The notes under the pieces were generated by a model. The model was given only the letters and a program-made list of their open reading frames with translations, searched no databases and was not told the DNA's origin. The position numbers were made by a program, and so were the translations under genes. DNA of 64,000 bases from Croceimicrobium sp965279135 (lineage in GTDB: Bacteria; Bacteroidota; Bacteroidia; Flavobacteriales; Schleiferiaceae): NCBI GenBank assembly GCA_965279135.1, contig OZ257133.1, positions 124,001 to 188,000 of the forward strand. Reading direction: 5' to 3'. Shown in pieces: positions 44,125 through 52,758 of the stretch; the stretch's first letter is position 1; the number at the start of each line of letters is the position of its first letter.

Positions 44125-45329
44125 GTAAACCCGAATTTCTAAGTTTTTCCTCCTCAGAATTAATGCCTCAGGAAGAGGTGTTGGAAGTACAAAAATCAAG
44201 GCAAAACCTGCAAATTGGAATTCCGGCTGAGACCTGTCTGCAGGAAAAACGAATGCCCTTAACTCCCGATGCCGTGCAGCTTTTAACCGAACATGGTCAT
44301 GAGCTCATTATTGAAACCGAGGCTGGCAAGGATGCCAACTATGGGGATCAGGATTATGCCAATGCCGGAGCGAAGATTGTGTATTCTGCTAAGGAGGTAT
44401 TTGAGGCAGACATGATCATCAAGGTGGAGCCACCCAGCATGGAGGAGATTGAGTTGATGAAGAAAGGGCAAACTCTTATCTCGGCTTTGCAACTAAAAAC
44501 CCGCAGCAAGAAATATTTTAAAGCACTGATGAAAAAGGGGGTAACTGCCCTTTGCTTTGAGAATATCGAGGATGATGACGGTATCATTCCTGTGGTGCGG
44601 AGCATGAGTGAAATTGCGGGTAATACCTCGATTCTAATTGCGGCCGAGTACCTCAGTAATGCCAATAATGGTAAAGGTTTTTTACTTGGGGGAGTATCTG
44701 GGGTTCCACCTACAGAAGTGGTGATAATCGGTGCTGGTACTGTCGGAACCTTTGCAGCCCGAACCGCTCTTGGTTTGGGGGCGAATGTGAAAGTCTTTGA
44801 TAAGTCCCTTTCCAAGTTGCGTCGTTTGCAATCGCAGCTGAACAATATTCCGATTTACACCTGTGTGATCCAGCCGAAGATTCTAGATAAGGCTTTGAAA
44901 CGTTGCGATGTTGCAATTGGCGCTATTCGCTCAGAATCTGGACGAACCCCTTGTGTGGTAACTGATGAAATGGTGCGCAATATGAAAGCCGGTTCAGTGG
45001 TCGTTGATGTGAGCATTGATCAGGGCGGTTGTTTCGAAACCAGTGATCTTACTAGTCATGCAGAACCGGTTTTTAGGAAATATGATATCATCCACTATTG
45101 CGTGCCTAATATTGCTTCTCGTGTTAGCCGTACCGCTTCATTTTCATTAAGCAATATCATGGCTCCAATACTACTGTCAATTGGAGAAACAGGTGGAATG
45201 GACGAGATGCTTCACTTGCATCGTCATGTGCGGAAAGGCCTCTATCTCTACAAAGGTAACCTTACGGTAAAGTCGATTGGTGAGTGGTTTGATCTCCCTT
45301 ATGCTGAGAGTGATCTTCTATTTGATTAA
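44121..45329 (+). CDS. ald: Alanine dehydrogenase family protein (Bacteroidota form)
   Basis: 402 residues. The catalytic N-terminal domain has IGIPAETCLQEKRMPLTPDAV (Arg44), IIKVEPPS (Lys101, equivalent to the pyruvate-binding Lys of Ald) and SALQLKT, where Gln124 replaces the usual catalytic His. The NAD domain has VIIGAGTVGTFAA near 202-214, then VVDVSIDQGGCFETSD with the conserved Asp. An N-terminal extension of ~30 residues is present. Annotated as alanine dehydrogenase in this phylum, with a conserved tsaE neighbour; actual activity is uncertain because of the His-to-Gln change. Confidence 0.85.
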   Translation: MSKPEFLSFSSSELMPQEEVLEVQKSRQNLQIGIPAETCLQEKRMPLTPDAVQLLTEHGHELIIETEAGKDANYGDQDYANAGAKIVYSAKEVFEADMIIKVEPPSMEEIELMKKGQTLISALQLKTRSKKYFKALMKKGVTALCFENIEDDDGIIPVVRSMSEIAGNTSILIAAEYLSNANNGKGFLLGGVSGVPPTEVVIIGAGTVGTFAARTALGLGANVKVFDKSLSKLRRLQSQLNNIPIYTCVIQPKILDKALKRCDVAIGAIRSESGRTPCVVTDEMVRNMKAGSVVVDVSIDQGGCFETSDLTSHAEPVFRKYDIIHYCVPNIASRVSRTASFSLSNIMAPILLSIGETGGMDEMLHLHRHVRKGLYLYKGNLTVKSIGEWFDLPYAESDLLFD

Positions 45330-46079
45330 TTTCTTAACCTTCGATTTTACCTTACTAAGAACCCCTTGGCTGGATTGATCAGGGATCGCCACAATATCCG
45401 CTTCATATTGATTCATATTGAAACGGGCTAGCTTTTCGGCCCTTTCCTCCTGACCAGGGAAGAAGAATAGGGCCCAGTTCTGACCATTAGGGTGAGGCCA
45501 ATTGCAAGGAATCATTTTTAATCCACAGAGGTCCCAGGCCCATTCCTTGATGGATGAAGGTTTGTAGTTCACGCAGCCCGGGTATACCCATTCATTGCCC
45601 TCATAATCATCCTTACCCCAAATAAAAGTTGCCAGAAAGAGTCCGTCGGTATTCAAACTTTGACAAATCTCCTTGAGGCAGGCCTTTACCTGATCTGCAG
45701 TAGCATGGGAGAAGATGCTTTGAGCGATGGCGAAATCGAACCTCTCATTAAAGGCATTGAGTTCGAACCTCTCATTGTTGAGAAAAACCGGTCTTTTGAT
45801 ATCTATCAGGTTTTGACCAATTTCCTTGTTGATTGCTTCTTCAATCAACCATTGATTAGGTTCTAAGCCGTAATAGTTTCCTTTATCCAGGTAGGGGATC
45901 AGAAGCTTGCCAACTCTTAGGGAACCGCAGCCTATATCGCATAGCTTGTGATGTGCCCTTAAACCTGCTGCTGTAAGCAATGTAAATTGCAAAGCTCCCA
46001 GGAGATCATACTTTAAAGGTGGTCCGACAAAAGCTTTATAATGCTTATCGCCTGCTTCCAGTTTTTCAGGATCCGACAT
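45318..46079 (-). CDS. SAM-dependent methyltransferase
   Basis: 253 residues from the internal ATG at 46079, where the protein gains the family-like start MSDPEKLEAGDKHYKAFVG; the frame extends 15 codons further to 46124. Motif I is LCDIGCGSLRVGKLLIPYL, followed by YYGLEPNQWLIEEA, FDFAIAQSIFSHA and LATFIWGKDD. A class I methyltransferase of unknown substrate, often found near surface-glycan genes. It is convergent with ald (12-nt overlap of the two ends) and divergent from the small gene at 46154. Confidence 0.85.
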   Translation of the reverse strand: MSDPEKLEAGDKHYKAFVGPPLKYDLLGALQFTLLTAAGLRAHHKLCDIGCGSLRVGKLLIPYLDKGNYYGLEPNQWLIEEAINKEIGQNLIDIKRPVFLNNERFELNAFNERFDFAIAQSIFSHATADQVKACLKEICQSLNTDGLFLATFIWGKDDYEGNEWVYPGCVNYKPSSIKEWAWDLCGLKMIPCNWPHPNGQNWALFFFPGQEERAEKLARFNMNQYEADIVAIPDQSSQGVLSKVKSKVKKLIK

Positions 46080-46126
46080 TTTCGAGGATATCTTTGGTAA
46101 AGGTCTGAAAAAATGGATGTCCATTC

Positions 46127-46134
46127 TACCTTTG
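46127..46134 (+). promoter_or_regulatory. Predicted -7 element of the 46154 gene
   Basis: TACCTTTG, exact TAnnTTTG, 19 nt before the ATG at 46154. Confidence 0.5.
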
Positions 46135-46153
46135 TCACCTTTGAATACAAGCT

Positions 46154-46510
46154 ATGCGCATCGGAAGAAAACTACTCTACTATTTTGCAGGGGTACTACT
46201 GGGTACCTTAATTGTATTTTTCCTTTTTGGAGATCGGGATATCCAGTGTAGCTATTTTCCGAATGACAGGGTTCTTTATGACCTGCGAAAAAAGGAGTTG
46301 AAGCTAGCTTATCCAGCTTTAGCTGAAGATTCAACCGGGATTGGATTTGCCCTAGAGCGAGCATCCGTAGATTTCAGTTTCAAGGATACTAATACTGAAG
46401 GATGTCGGATTTACCGTTTGGAATTTGAAGAAGCCAGGAAGGTGTTTATGGTAGAAAACTGTGATTCTATTGCTACCATTGTCGATATTCAGGAATGGGC
46501 TAACAACTAA
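46154..46510 (+). CDS. Small membrane-anchored protein, DUF4258-like
   Basis: 118 residues: one N-terminal membrane helix (about 8-25, LLYYFAGVLLGTLIVFFLFG) followed by CSYFPNDRVLYDLRKKELKLA and an acidic soluble domain ending in VDIQEWANN. Bacteroidota proteins of this length and layout next to proline dehydrogenase and aroB are sometimes labelled DUF4258; I recall this rather than see it. Function unknown. It overlaps the end of the proline dehydrogenase gene by 4 nt on the opposite strand. Confidence 0.7.
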   Translation: MRIGRKLLYYFAGVLLGTLIVFFLFGDRDIQCSYFPNDRVLYDLRKKELKLAYPALAEDSTGIGFALERASVDFSFKDTNTEGCRIYRLEFEEARKVFMVENCDSIATIVDIQEWANN

Positions 46511-47673
46511 TTCAATCCGCGACGACGCATTTCTTTTTTAATCAGGTCGAGTTCCCTTCCTGTTTGCCCGGATGCACTACTGTTTTCTTCGGCGCGACGA
46601 ATTAGGTAGGGAAGGGTTTCCTTTACTGGCCCAAAGGGTAAGTACTTCACCACATTATAGCCCTCCTTCGCCAAATTAAAGCTAAGATTGTCGCTCATTC
46701 CATAAAGTTGACTGAACCAAATTCTATGATCGTCTCGCTCCAAATTTTGTTCATCAACCAGGGATGCTAATAGTCGCGCGCTTTCTTCATTATGGCTTCC
46801 TGCTACCACCATCGCCCTTTCCAAGTTGCTGGTCATAAGCTTTAGAGCATTATTATAATGCTGATCGCTATCAGCCTTGGTTTCATTTATTGGGTCTAGA
46901 TAGTTTTTGGCCGCGGCACGTTCTCTTTCCTTTTCCATATATGCACCGCGAACCAATTTAGCTCCATAAAAAAAGCTTCCCTTCTCCGCTCTGCTAAGAG
47001 AGTCCTTTAGAAAATCAAGGCGGTCTTTACGATACATCTGGAGGGTGTTCAGTACGACCACTCGTTTTTGGTTGTACTTTATCATCATTTGCGTGGCGAG
47101 ATCATCGATGGCATCCTGAATCCAGCTTTCCTCTGCATCGATCATAACGTACAGACCAGTACTTTCCGCTGCGGCGCATATCTCATCTACTCGATTTTTC
47201 ACCCTTTGCCAAGCCTCTTGTTCGCTTGAGCTTAAAGCTTTTCCCGCACTAATTTTTTCCATGAGTTGAAAAGAAGCAACTCCCGTCATCTTAAACACCC
47301 CGAAGGGAAGCCCTTCGTTGTTTGCTGAAAAATGGATGGATTCGAGAATCTCTTCTTTGCATGCGTCGAAATCCTTTTCGCTGGACTTTCCTTCTACCGC
47401 AAAATCGAGCAAGGCATGTACTTTTTGCTCTTTCAGTTTACTTATTATGGCCTCACATTCCTGAATAGTCTCTCCTCCCACGAATTGATCGTAAACTGTG
47501 CTTTTCACCAATCCCTTTATGGGTAAACCAATCGTAAAGGCAAAATTGCTGGCCCACTTACCCATGCCAACTAAACCCGAGTTTGCTACTAAACGAAATA
47601 GCCAATAGGCTTTGCGAAGCTGATGGTCCGATTTCAGGATAAAGGCCGTCTTGGTATCGTTGAAGTCGAGCAT
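46507..47673 (-). CDS. Proline dehydrogenase (stand-alone)
   Basis: Flavoenzyme oxidising proline to pyrroline-5-carboxylate. 388 residues without a P5C-dehydrogenase domain. The TIM-barrel motifs are visible: VYVMIDAEESW-type strand (GLYVMIDAEESWIQ near 170), QKRVVVLNTLQMYRKDRLDFL, the substrate-gripping FYGAKLVRGAYMEKERERA and, near the end, YNVVKYLPFGPVKETLPYLIRR with the paired arginines. Adjacent to aroB and aroA in a common Bacteroidota order. Confidence 0.95.
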   Translation of the reverse strand: MLDFNDTKTAFILKSDHQLRKAYWLFRLVANSGLVGMGKWASNFAFTIGLPIKGLVKSTVYDQFVGGETIQECEAIISKLKEQKVHALLDFAVEGKSSEKDFDACKEEILESIHFSANNEGLPFGVFKMTGVASFQLMEKISAGKALSSSEQEAWQRVKNRVDEICAAAESTGLYVMIDAEESWIQDAIDDLATQMMIKYNQKRVVVLNTLQMYRKDRLDFLKDSLSRAEKGSFFYGAKLVRGAYMEKERERAAAKNYLDPINETKADSDQHYNNALKLMTSNLERAMVVAGSHNEESARLLASLVDEQNLERDDHRIWFSQLYGMSDNLSFNLAKEGYNVVKYLPFGPVKETLPYLIRRAEENSSASGQTGRELDLIKKEMRRRGLN

Positions 47674-47844
47674 AAATACTGTTTGAGAGGGCTAATTCCA
47701 GGCACGGGCCTTAGTCTGCTTGAGTACCTGAATTAACGCGGCAAATTACAATCTAAAAATCTTTAAAAACAAGATTGCTAATTCCATAATAACCAACCTT
47801 TATACACCTTTCGAATTGCCGTGTAGCAATGCTATTTTGCTGCT

Positions 47845-47852
47845 TACCTTTG
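47845..47852 (+). promoter_or_regulatory. Predicted -7 element of aroB
   Basis: TACCTTTG, exact TAnnTTTG, 11 nt before the ATG at 47864. It lies inside the longer aroB reading frame and so favours the internal start. Confidence 0.5.
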
Positions 47853-47863
47853 TTACCTTGATT

Positions 47864-48913
47864 ATGGATTTAAGCCAAATGAATGTCTTTTTTGATTCTG
47901 CCGCCTTACAAGGGCTGGAGGAGATTTGTGCTGAGAAATCCTATTCACGAATTGCCCTTCTCTGTGACTCAAATACCCACGAACATTGCTTACCGGATTT
48001 TTTGGGTAATTGCCCTTTTCTTCAAATGGAAAAGCTTGAGGTATTGGAGTTGGAGCCTGGGGAAGAAACCAAGTCTTTAGAAGTTTTAGCTCAGTTGTGG
48101 GATGCTTTTGGGGCTTTAAACCTGGATCGGAAATCGCTTCTGATTAACCTGGGTGGGGGAGTGATTACTGATATTGGTGGTTTCGCCGCGGCCACTTACA
48201 TGCGCGGGATTGATTTTGTCAATTTCCCCACTTCTTTATTAGCTATGGTGGATGCCTCAGTCGGAGGTAAGACGGGGATCAACTTCTCTGGTTTCAAGAA
48301 TCGCATTGGTTCATTTTATGACCCCTTAATGGTGGGAATATGGCCTCAGTTTTTAGAGACATTATCCTCACAGGAATTGCATAGTGGTAAGGCTGAAATG
48401 CTTAAGCATGGCTTGATAGCGGATTATGCGCATTTTCAGGATTTGATTTCTGATTCAACTGATTTTCCATCCGTGGAGCTCATCCAAAGGTCAATTGAAA
48501 TAAAAGCTTCCATAGTCACCAAGGACCAAAAGGAGGGTGGATTAAGGAAGGTCTTGAATTTTGGACACACCATTGGGCATGCATTAGAGTCCTATTTTCA
48601 GGAGATAGAGCAGTCCATTAGCCATGGTGAGGCCGTAGCATTGGGAATCTTAGTTGAACTGGATCTTTCATCCCAATACTCAGGACTTAAAGGTGAGGAG
48701 GCAGAGACTTTAATTCAACAGATCAGGAATTTGTATCCAATCCCCACAGCTTCTTTGGACTGGGATCGATTACTGGAAATCTTAGCTGGTGATAAAAAGA
48801 ATGAAAAGGGATCACTCCTATTTGCTCTCCTCGAAGCTCCGGGAAAAGCAGTTTTCGATATCGAAGTAGCTAAAGAGCACTTAGTAAGCAGTCTTAAAAG
48901 ACAGTTACTATGA
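47864..48913 (+). CDS. aroB: 3-Dehydroquinate synthase
   Basis: Second step of the shikimate pathway, NAD- and zinc-dependent. 349 residues from ATG 47864; an upstream start at 47816 would add 16 hydrophobic residues and precede the promoter element. Motifs: LLINLGGGVITDIGGFAA, FVNFPTSLLAMVDASVGGKTG and KNRIGSFYDP, with zinc ligands in SGKAEMLKHG and the two histidines of NFGHTIGHALES and SHGEAVALG. It overlaps aroA by 4 nt (ATGA), so the two shikimate genes are coupled. Confidence 0.96.
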   Translation: MDLSQMNVFFDSAALQGLEEICAEKSYSRIALLCDSNTHEHCLPDFLGNCPFLQMEKLEVLELEPGEETKSLEVLAQLWDAFGALNLDRKSLLINLGGGVITDIGGFAAATYMRGIDFVNFPTSLLAMVDASVGGKTGINFSGFKNRIGSFYDPLMVGIWPQFLETLSSQELHSGKAEMLKHGLIADYAHFQDLISDSTDFPSVELIQRSIEIKASIVTKDQKEGGLRKVLNFGHTIGHALESYFQEIEQSISHGEAVALGILVELDLSSQYSGLKGEEAETLIQQIRNLYPIPTASLDWDRLLEILAGDKKNEKGSLLFALLEAPGKAVFDIEVAKEHLVSSLKRQLL

Positions 48914-50131
48914 ACCGCCTTCGACTTTCACACCCTACTGGAATATTAAGAGGAAAACTGAGATTACCTGGTTCTAAAAGTGAAAGTAATCGCCTCCTAA
49001 TACTGAAAGAATTATTTGCTCCTGATGCCAGGATTGAAGGACTATCTGATAGTCAGGATACGCATTACCTTCAGAAAGCCCTTAAGCTTTACTCTTCTGA
49101 AGAGCACTTAGATATTGGTGATGCAGGTACAGCCATGCGTTTTCTCACGGCATTTTTAAGCACTAAAGAAGGGGAGTGGGTGTTGAGCGGTTCAGATCGT
49201 ATGCATGAACGACCAATTGGAGTATTGGTTGAGGCATTAAGGTCTTTAGGTGCAAGTATTCAGTATCTGGGTGAAGAAGGCTACCCACCACTTCGTATAC
49301 AAGGTTCTACACTGGAAGGCGGTTTGCTGAAGATTGATGCGGCAGTTTCGAGTCAATTTATTAGTGCCTTAATGATGATCGCCCCTACTTTGAAGCAGGG
49401 TTTAGAGATCAAGCTTGAAGGGAGTCCGGTTTCCATGCCCTATCTACAACTCACCGCCAATTTGATGCGTCAAATGGGATTTCCGGTTTTTATTCTTGGT
49501 GATGAAATTCGCGTTCCCGCCCATCAAATAGATACCCTTCCCCGAAAATTGAGAGTTGAACCAGATTGGTCTGCGGCTTCTTATTGGTTTGCCATGGCAG
49601 TTTTAGCTAAGGAGGCAGAAATCTATCTTCCCGCCTTTAAACAGTATAGTCTCCAGGGCGATTCGATCGTGCAGCAGTATTTTGCACCCTTAGGGGTAGA
49701 TCAGGTTTTTTTAGGCAGCGGTATTCGAGTGCACAAGGCAGAGCCCTTTCCCGCTCCAAAACAGATTAATCTGATCCATAATCCCGATCTCGCTCAGAGC
49801 TTGGTGCCTATCTATACAGCCCTCAATCAGCCCATGCATTTTAGCGGCCTACAAACCTTAAGGATTAAAGAGACCGATCGGATCGGCGCTTTGGCGAAGG
49901 AATTGGCGAAGTTCGGTGCAATCATAAGCTCAACTGAGGATACAATAAATACCAGTTCCGGATTCAAGGCTCAATCTGCCCTTATTGATACTTATGGAGA
50001 TCATCGCATGGCTATGGGTTTAGCTCCATTGGCTCTCCTCGCACCAATAGAGATCAATAATCCGGAGGTAGTATCTAAAAGTTATCCGGGTTTTTGGGAA
50101 GATTGTCGGGAGATGGGGTTTGAATGTGTAG

Positions 50132-50145
<14 letters not shown>
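48910..50145 (+). CDS. aroA: 3-Phosphoshikimate 1-carboxyvinyltransferase (EPSP synthase)
   Basis: Sixth step of the shikimate pathway; target of glyphosate. 411 residues with GSKSESNRLL at 22-31 (Lys, Ser and Arg of the substrate pocket), GDAGTAMRFLTAF (binds PEP), RMHERPIG, SSQFISALMM, NPDLAQS with the catalytic Asp, LRIKETDRIGAL and GDHRMAMGLAPLAL. The last codons (VGCRT) and the stop fall inside the heptad repeat that begins at 50132, so the C-terminus has been set by the repeat. Confidence 0.96.
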
Positions 50146-50572
<427 letters not shown>

Positions 50573-52021
50573 TTACTTCTTCCTCCGCTTCGCCTTCGGT
50601 CTCTGATGTCCATGTTTGAAAGGTTTTCGTTTGCCTTTAAAACTCGGACCTCCGCTTCGCTTTTTGCCGCCACCATCAGGTTTGCCACCGCCTTTTCCGT
50701 GATGTACATTTAAGCTTGCAGAGTCCTTTAAGTTGAGCTTATTGGCTTCAAATGCAATGATTTTAGCCATCAACTCTTCTTTGGATAGATTACCCCAAAG
50801 CATTTTCATCTCTTCATAGATGCCTTCAGGAATCTGTCCTTTAATACTCTGCTCCAGAATTTGATGCCCCCAGTTTTTTAAGCGCAAGTTGGCAATGTCC
50901 TGCACTTCCGGGATTTGCACTTTTTGAAACTTAATCCTAAGGTCGTTTTCAAGCCTTTTAAGTTTTCCGGTATCACGTGGTCCAATCATAGCCAGGGAAA
51001 TCCCTTTTTTACCGGCACGTGCAGTTCTTCCAGATCGATGAGTGTAGTAGGATGAATCGTCGGGTAGGGCAAAATGGAAAACATGGGTAAGATCATTCAC
51101 ATCAATACCACGCGCGGCAACGTCGGTCGCAATGAGGATTGGAAGTTCATGATTCTTAAAGCGACGCATAACCCGGTCTCGCTGAGTTTGACTCAGATCT
51201 CCATGAAGAGCATCGGCAGCATAGCCATCTTTCATAAGCTCCTCCGCAAGGCTCTGAGTATCCAGCTTGGTTCGACAAAAAACTACCGCTCGTATTTCAG
51301 GGTCTAAATCAATAAACCTTCTTAAGGCTTGTCCTTTTTGATGATGGCGAACGTGTACCACCTGATGATCGATATTGCGATTGACCGTTTGTTTTTGGTC
51401 GATTTTCACCTCTACAGGTTGATACATGTAAGTATCAACAATACGGCGTATTTCCGCGGGCATGGTGGCGGAAAACAGCCAGGTCATCTTTTCTTGCGGA
51501 GTATAAGAAAGTATTTCATCCAGGGCTTCTTTGAAACCCATGTTGAGCATCTCATCCGCTTCGTCTAAAACCAGAATCTCCAGAAACCTCAGATTTACAG
51601 CCCGACGATTTATAAGATCAATCAAGCGACCGGGAGTCGCGATAATGATATGTTGCGGCTTTTGCAGAGCCTTAATCTGGTTTTGAATGTTGGCTCCACC
51701 GTAGACTGTGAGAACATTCAGTTTTTCAAGATACTTACTAAAAAGAGTAAGCTGCTCACCGATTTGTTGGCCCAATTCACGAGTTGGAGCCAGGATTAGA
51801 GCTTGAGTTTGGGGAAATTCTGCATCTAAACGTTCAAGAAGGGGCAGGCCAAAAGCTGCTGTTTTGCCAGTACCTGTTTGGGCTAAGCCGATCAGATCAC
51901 GAGCATCTTCAATTAAGGCAGGGATAGCTTGTGCCTGAATAGGAGAGGGAGTTTCGAAGCCCATTTCCTCAAGGGCACGGAGGGTTGCCGGGGACAGGCC
52001 CAGGTCTGCAAAAGAGCTCAA
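50573..52021 (-). CDS. DEAD-box ATP-dependent RNA helicase
   Basis: 482 residues with the full motif set: Q-motif (GFETPSPIQAQAIP), I AQTGTGKTAAFGLP, Ia PTRELGQQ, II LDEADEML, III FSATMP, V IATDVAARGIDV and VI HRSGRTARAG. The C-terminal ~45 residues are Gly/Lys/Arg-rich and probably bind RNA nonspecifically, as in RhlE/DeaD-type cold-shock and ribosome-assembly helicases. The start is TTG 52021; no ATG is available near the conserved N-terminus SSFADLGLSP. It is convergent with aroA across the heptad repeats. Confidence 0.95.
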   Translation of the reverse strand: MSSFADLGLSPATLRALEEMGFETPSPIQAQAIPALIEDARDLIGLAQTGTGKTAAFGLPLLERLDAEFPQTQALILAPTRELGQQIGEQLTLFSKYLEKLNVLTVYGGANIQNQIKALQKPQHIIIATPGRLIDLINRRAVNLRFLEILVLDEADEMLNMGFKEALDEILSYTPQEKMTWLFSATMPAEIRRIVDTYMYQPVEVKIDQKQTVNRNIDHQVVHVRHHQKGQALRRFIDLDPEIRAVVFCRTKLDTQSLAEELMKDGYAADALHGDLSQTQRDRVMRRFKNHELPILIATDVAARGIDVNDLTHVFHFALPDDSSYYTHRSGRTARAGKKGISLAMIGPRDTGKLKRLENDLRIKFQKVQIPEVQDIANLRLKNWGHQILEQSIKGQIPEGIYEEMKMLWGNLSKEELMAKIIAFEANKLNLKDSASLNVHHGKGGGKPDGGGKKRSGGPSFKGKRKPFKHGHQRPKAKRRKK

Positions 52022-52075
52022 TAAGTGCTTGTTAAATTCGCGGCAAAGGTCGCTTAATTATTTGAGATTCTGCGA

Positions 52076-52693
52076 TTAATGCTTAACTGTGTAGCGCACT
52101 CCAGCTTTAATTTCTGAGTCGATGTGGTTTTCTGAGGGAGGGATTGGGCAGGAATATCTCCCATTGTAGGCGCAATAGGGATTATAAGCCCGATTGAAAT
52201 CAATGAGTATCGAATCCCCTTCTGTTTTTTTTAGGTCTAAATACCTTCCTCCTCCATAACTACCAAATCCATTACTCAAATCGGAGAAGGGGAAGAAAAG
52301 ATGGTCCTTATACATTTTCATCTTCGTGATTCTAAGATTCTCATAAACGGGAATGGCATAAGTGCTATCGAAAAGATTGAAATGCAATATCCCATACTGA
52401 CGATATTTCGGCTTGCGATCAGTGGTGGTGGGCATTTCGAATGGCTTAGCTTCAGGAGTCAATTCTACTCTAGCCCAAACGATATAATTAGTATCTAAGG
52501 GAAACCAATCCAAGCTTCTAAAGTCAAGCCGATCTTGTTTTTCTAGAGGTGATTGAACTGAATCGAGAAACTCGGTATTCTGCTCATGTTGATATTGGTA
52601 GTTTACCCATATCAAACTATCCATAAAATTGCTTTGACCCTTAGCACAAAAGCACAAGCTAAGTGCGAATAATAGAATCTTTGAGAACTGCAT
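52076..52693 (-). CDS. DUF1684 family secreted protein
   Basis: 205 residues. A signal peptide (1-19, ending AKGQ) precedes a DUF1684 domain: RKPKYRQYGILHFNL, then LFFPFSDLSNGFGSYGGGRYL and the signature DFNRAYNPYCAYNGRYSCPI-PPSEN near 165-188, with paired cysteines. The family is common in Bacteroidota, usually secreted, with no known activity. It is divergent from the lipoprotein at 52759 and has a full promoter (TTTG, 17 nt, TACCTTTG) ending 4 nt before its ATG. Confidence 0.88.
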   Translation of the reverse strand: MQFSKILLFALSLCFCAKGQSNFMDSLIWVNYQYQHEQNTEFLDSVQSPLEKQDRLDFRSLDWFPLDTNYIVWARVELTPEAKPFEMPTTTDRKPKYRQYGILHFNLFDSTYAIPVYENLRITKMKMYKDHLFFPFSDLSNGFGSYGGGRYLDLKKTEGDSILIDFNRAYNPYCAYNGRYSCPIPPSENHIDSEIKAGVRYTVKH

Positions 52694-52697
52694 GCTT

Positions 52698-52726
52698 CAA
52701 AGGTACTTGATTCTGATCGAGCCAAA
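52698..52726 (-). promoter_or_regulatory. Complete Bacteroidota promoter of the DUF1684 gene
   Basis: -33 TTTG (52723-52726), a 17-nt spacer, then -7 TACCTTTG (52698-52705), then AAGC and ATG. The best complete promoter match in the window, and predicted to give a leaderless mRNA. Confidence 0.7.
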
Positions 52727-52727
52727 A

Positions 52728-52742
52728 ATTGTAAATTACAAT
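52728..52742. promoter_or_regulatory. Palindrome between divergent genes (candidate operator)
   Basis: ATTGTAA-A-TTACAAT, 7-bp perfect arms around one base. It abuts the -33 element of the DUF1684 gene and lies 17-31 nt before the divergent lipoprotein start, a natural place for a repressor that controls both. Confidence 0.5.
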
Positions 52743-52758
52743 CACTAACCTGTTTAAA

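Noticed and set aside
47740..47790. Hairpin upstream of aroB (CAATCT and AGATTG)
   Set aside because: Six-base AT-rich arms with a long spacer, no T-run and no family match; likely chance.
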